Below are positions 60,546 to 64,000 of a DNA stretch of 64,000 nt, piece after piece. Source of the stretch: Diadema setosum. Taxonomy: Eukaryota > Echinodermata > Echinoidea > Diadematoida > Diadematidae. A program made the translations under genes and the position numbers. The notes beneath the pieces are model-generated. The model worked only from the letters and a program-made list of their open reading frames with translations. It was not told where the DNA came from and did no database searches. The first letter of the stretch is position 1; every line of letters begins with the position of its first letter. The stretch covers positions 8,888,400 through 8,952,399 of the forward strand of contig CM067062.1 of the NCBI GenBank assembly GCA_033980235.1. The letters run 5' to 3'.

Positions 60546-61194
60546 TCTTTATTAATGAGACTTCATACTGTACTTGTTTTCCTGGGGTTATTTGTGGGAA
60601 TTCTCCGATCTGGGTACTATTCGCAAATCTAACAACATGTGAAAATATCAACTCCTGATCATGTAACGTTCATGTGTACATTTCTGTGTTCACTGCTGTA
60701 TTCCATGAATATGAATTCAACAACTACTGTTATATCCTGTAATATGAGCTGCCAGGACAAAACTCACATACGCTCTGATTCTGTATAGCAATCACTTTCA
60801 AAGCAATGTATTGATACATTTCTGCCAGCTAAAAATTCTTAAATGTCGGTTCACCCATGTGAACGGGTACAGAAACTGAAGCCTAGGTGGTGGGTTAAGC
60901 AGAATTGCTGCTGTCCTTACAGTCCCACTCATATGTTTTCATGTTAGTCTAATCAATGCTAGTTTGTGGCAATAAGAGAGTGTGCCAAGCAGTTTGCCAA
61001 GCAGGGATTCAGCTGGATGTCGAAAGTGATTAGCCATTCTGATACTTGAATTTAACAATACCATTTAACAATTCCATACCACCTAAAACCCCAACCCTAT
61101 CAATTTCTTTAGAATTTCTGCTATCAAAACAATGATAGGATAATCTGCAGATAAAGTAGATTTTTTCTGTCACAAATCTGCTGTTACTGTGTTA

Positions 61195-61722
61195 TTACCT
61201 CCGCCCAGGGGGAAGGTTATGTTTTCGTTACCATTGGTTTGTTTGTTTGTTTGTTTGTTTATTTGTTTGTTTGTTTGTTTGTTAGTTAGTTAGTTAGTTT
61301 GTCTGTGTGCAAAATAACTCAAAAAGTAGGAAACGAATTTGGATGAAACTTGCAGGAAAGGTTTAGATTAATACAAGTAACAGATGATCAAATTTTGGTA
61401 GTGATCTGAGAATTTTGGAGGAATTTATAAAGGATTTTTGATATTTTGGCAGGTAGGGTCAATGAACTTGGGAGTTCAGGCTGCGCGTATTTGAGGTTTG
61501 CATGCGCGCACTATTTTCTGCTAGGGCGAGGCGCGCCGTGCAGCTGAGGGTTTATGACGTAACAAAGGCTTCTATATTGGGAAATTGGGCGACTTTCAGC
61601 ACGTTACAATGCTATAAGTATGTATGGGTGGAAATCACTTCTATGGAAGAACAAGATCAGTGGTGGAAATGAGCTGCATGCTTGGCGGAGGTCTGCGCTC
61701 TCAGAGTGCTTCTGTAGTTTTT
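61195..61722. repeat. CCTCCGCC...GGCGGAGG dispersed repeat
   Basis: Starts ACCTCCGCCCAGGGGGAAGG with TTATGTTTTCG and a (TTTG)n run (61228-61290). Ends GGCGGAGGTCTGCGCTCTCA. Same architecture as 62743-63733 but different interior. Confidence 0.5.
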
Positions 61723-61929
61723 CACTGTCTTCCTCTGTGAAAAATGTGAAATCAATGAAAGGAAAAAATATGGTACCTGGTAAATATTAATAGCTGTGCA
61801 CATTATTCACACATGTACTATACAATGTATGACAGTAGCATATATTCACTCACAAAAAAAAAAACACTGATACATGTAAAGGAGTTAAAGAATCAGCAGA
61901 CATAGTTTTACAAGATGTATTGCAGAGTT

Positions 61930-62090
61930 CAATTAGTATTAGTATTAGTATTATTAGTATTATTGTTATTAGTAGTAGTAGTAGTAGTAATAGTAGTAGA
62001 AGTAGCAATGATAATAATAATTATAATAGTGGCTACTTGTATAGCGCACAGGTCCGCTTTTTAGTGCTCATGGCGCTTCATAAATGAAAA
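61930..62090. repeat. (TTA/GTA)n run and SINE-tail-like sequence
   Basis: Trinucleotide run, then ACTTGTATAGCGCAC ... CTCATGGCGCTT, typical of dispersed short repeats. A shorter relative is at 46688-46740. Confidence 0.4.
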
Positions 62091-62742
62091 GATAGATATA
62101 ACCCATGTTCAAACATGACAACAGAGAAGAAAATGGCAAACAACAACAAACACATACCAGATAAAGAATACAATTGTTCCGAACATTATAGACTGCAATT
62201 ATAGTCCTCAGTGTGAGAGGAATAGGTAACGTTTTGAAGTTTGGATTTGAATGTTTCTGTAGATGACAATTATAGCTGTACACACAGAGAAAATGTTCCA
62301 GTTAAAGAGGAACGTAGTCATACAAAGTGTTGGATTTCACATTTTTCAGTATTTTCAATCTTTCATATCCATATGCAATGGGCATAATGGACTCATTTGC
62401 ATATTATTTGCATAGTATGCTATCATGGGGTGTGAAAGTATGCTGAGTGTTGACATATAGGTCATCCACTCATTGTATTCCCCGAACAGAGTTCGGAGGA
62501 TACTATGGATTTGGCCTCGTTGCGCCGCGTCCGCCGCAGAGATTTTCTTGTGAGCACTCTACTGGCTGCAGTTCTTCTTAGATCGTCTTCAAATTTGGCA
62601 TGAAGGTGTGTTATGGTAAAACGAAGACGCCTATTGTTTTTGGTGATGGTGCCCTCGCTTGTTCCGTCTTTATACATGAAAAAGTAAATTTAACAGGGTC
62701 TGTTTGTGTGTGCGACGCTGACCTTCGTGACCAATTTTTTTT

Positions 62743-63733
62743 ACGCCTCCGCCAACGAAGTGGCCGAAGGCATTATGTTTTCGAGTCGTCTGTCCGTCCG
62801 TACGTCCGTCTGTCCCATTTTGTTTTTGTCGATATCTCAAGAACCGTGTGGTGGTTTTACATCAAACTTGGTATGAGGGTATATCCTGGGGGGATAAAAC
62901 TTTGTTTGGATTTTAGGTTCACGGGGTCGAAGGTCAAAGGTCACAGGTTATTTTGTGAAAAAAAAGGATGAAAATTCATGTTTTTCTCCATATCTCGCAA
63001 ATGGTTCAAGGTATCTTCATGGAACTTAGTATATATGCTTGTTCCAATGGGCAGTGATTATCTAGGGAAGTTGGGGGTCATGGTTCAAAGATCAGGGGGT
63101 CAGAGGTCAAGGTCAACTCCTCAAAATATCACTACTTTCCTTATGGTTATGCAGTGCCTGAAGGTTTTTTTTTTTTTTAATTTGATGTATGCATGTATTA
63201 CCCGATATATATTCTGTGGGAAGTTTCTTGCCAAAAGGTCAAAGGTCAAAAGGTCAAAGGTCAAGTGAAAGTGTTGAATTGCACTTTTTCCTCCATATAT
63301 CTCAAAAGTAACTCAAGGTATCATCATGAAACTTACATATTTATGCATGTTCAACCTAACAGTGATTCTCTTTGGAACTGTGAGGTCAAAGGTCAAAGGC
63401 CAGGTTTAGATAATGCTATTTTCCCATTTGATACTGAAATTATACTTTTTCTCAATACCTTCATGCATAAACTTATAAAAGGGTCAAAAGTCAAGTAAAA
63501 ATCATCAGTTCCCCAAATACCTGCACTCTGACATTTTTAATCGTTCATCCAATTGAACCTAGTTCTAGGAAAGTGAACATTCAGCACATTTGTGGCAAAC
63601 CTGTCATTTTAATATCTTGCCAATTGTGTGAAACTGTCATCACACATTGTCAAGACATTGTACTATAGACCTATTAGGAGAACCATGCATTATGGCGGAG
63701 GCATATCAGTCGCCGTAGCGATATATCTAGTTT
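62743..63733. repeat. AGGTCAAAGGTCA-rich dispersed repeat, copy 2
   Basis: Begins ACGCCTCCGCCAACGAAGTGG with ATTATGTTTTCGAG, then long matches to copy 1, ending GGCGGAGGCATATCAGTCGC and CTAGTTTTT. Exact AGGTCAAAGGTCA at 62932, 63236, 63251 and 63383. Confidence 0.65.
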
Positions 63734-64000
63734 TTAACAAGTAACGTTAGGCCTAGGCCTATTTTAGTTTAGTGTCTACTGAGAATGAGATTACATTGCC
63801 TTTCTAAAATTCTGTTTCTATTGGTAAGAACATGGACCTACGTCCATGGTAAGAAGAATTCATCGACCATGTTGACATAGTTACATGCAATTGTATTTGG
63901 AATCTAATTATGATGTTGGGTGTAGAAATCTACATAGGTTCCTAGATTTCTATCATGTAGATCTAGACCTCAACAGAAGACGGGCCAGACCGTTTAAAAT

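Overview
This 64 kb window is animal nuclear DNA with no prokaryotic features. It holds GT-AG introns, microexons, dense microsatellites and many dispersed transposons. The repeat types (TTAA- and TA-flanked MITEs, hAT-like elements, AGGTCA-rich repeats, a Gmr1-like Ty3/Gypsy element) suggest a marine invertebrate deuterostome, most likely an echinoderm such as a sea urchin. That assignment is an inference; no marker gene settles it.

One host protein-coding gene is supported, on the + strand (coding 27476-47870). I rebuilt 13 coding exons, all with in-frame GT-AG junctions, giving about 758 residues. The order is a basic N-terminal part with recurring RPxSA-type motifs, an acidic stretch, a long proline-rich linker, and a C-terminal region with one canonical EF-hand calcium-binding loop. 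I cannot name the family. Its introns carry several insertions: a TTAA-flanked element with ~200-bp inverted arms, a second foldback, a ~200-bp satellite array, and a tRNA-derived SINE between 65-bp direct repeats.

Upstream (1-27.3 kb) no host gene is supported. 1-14.5 kb holds microsatellites, foldback elements, a MULE-like MITE (4759-5090) and a CACTA-like element (11699-12229). 14.57-15.84 kb is an unusual GAGACG-rich inverted-repeat cluster with a second MULE-like MITE inside it. 16327-22361 is a young LTR retrotransposon on the - strand, with near-identical LTRs and a TCAT target duplication. It encodes gag-protease and integrase but has no reverse transcriptase/RNase H. A hAT-like element lies at 24951-25845.

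Downstream (47.9-64 kb) no host gene is supported. This part has a TA-flanked Tigger-like MITE, a second copy of the TTAA family, a 1.9-kb element with an 8-bp target duplication and two perfect hairpins, and a broken LINE fragment split by a nested DNA transposon with 34-bp perfect terminal inverted repeats. It also has GGGCCC-rich DNA and long AGGTCAAAGGTCA-bearing repeats. All calls come from reading the sequence; no database search was possible.
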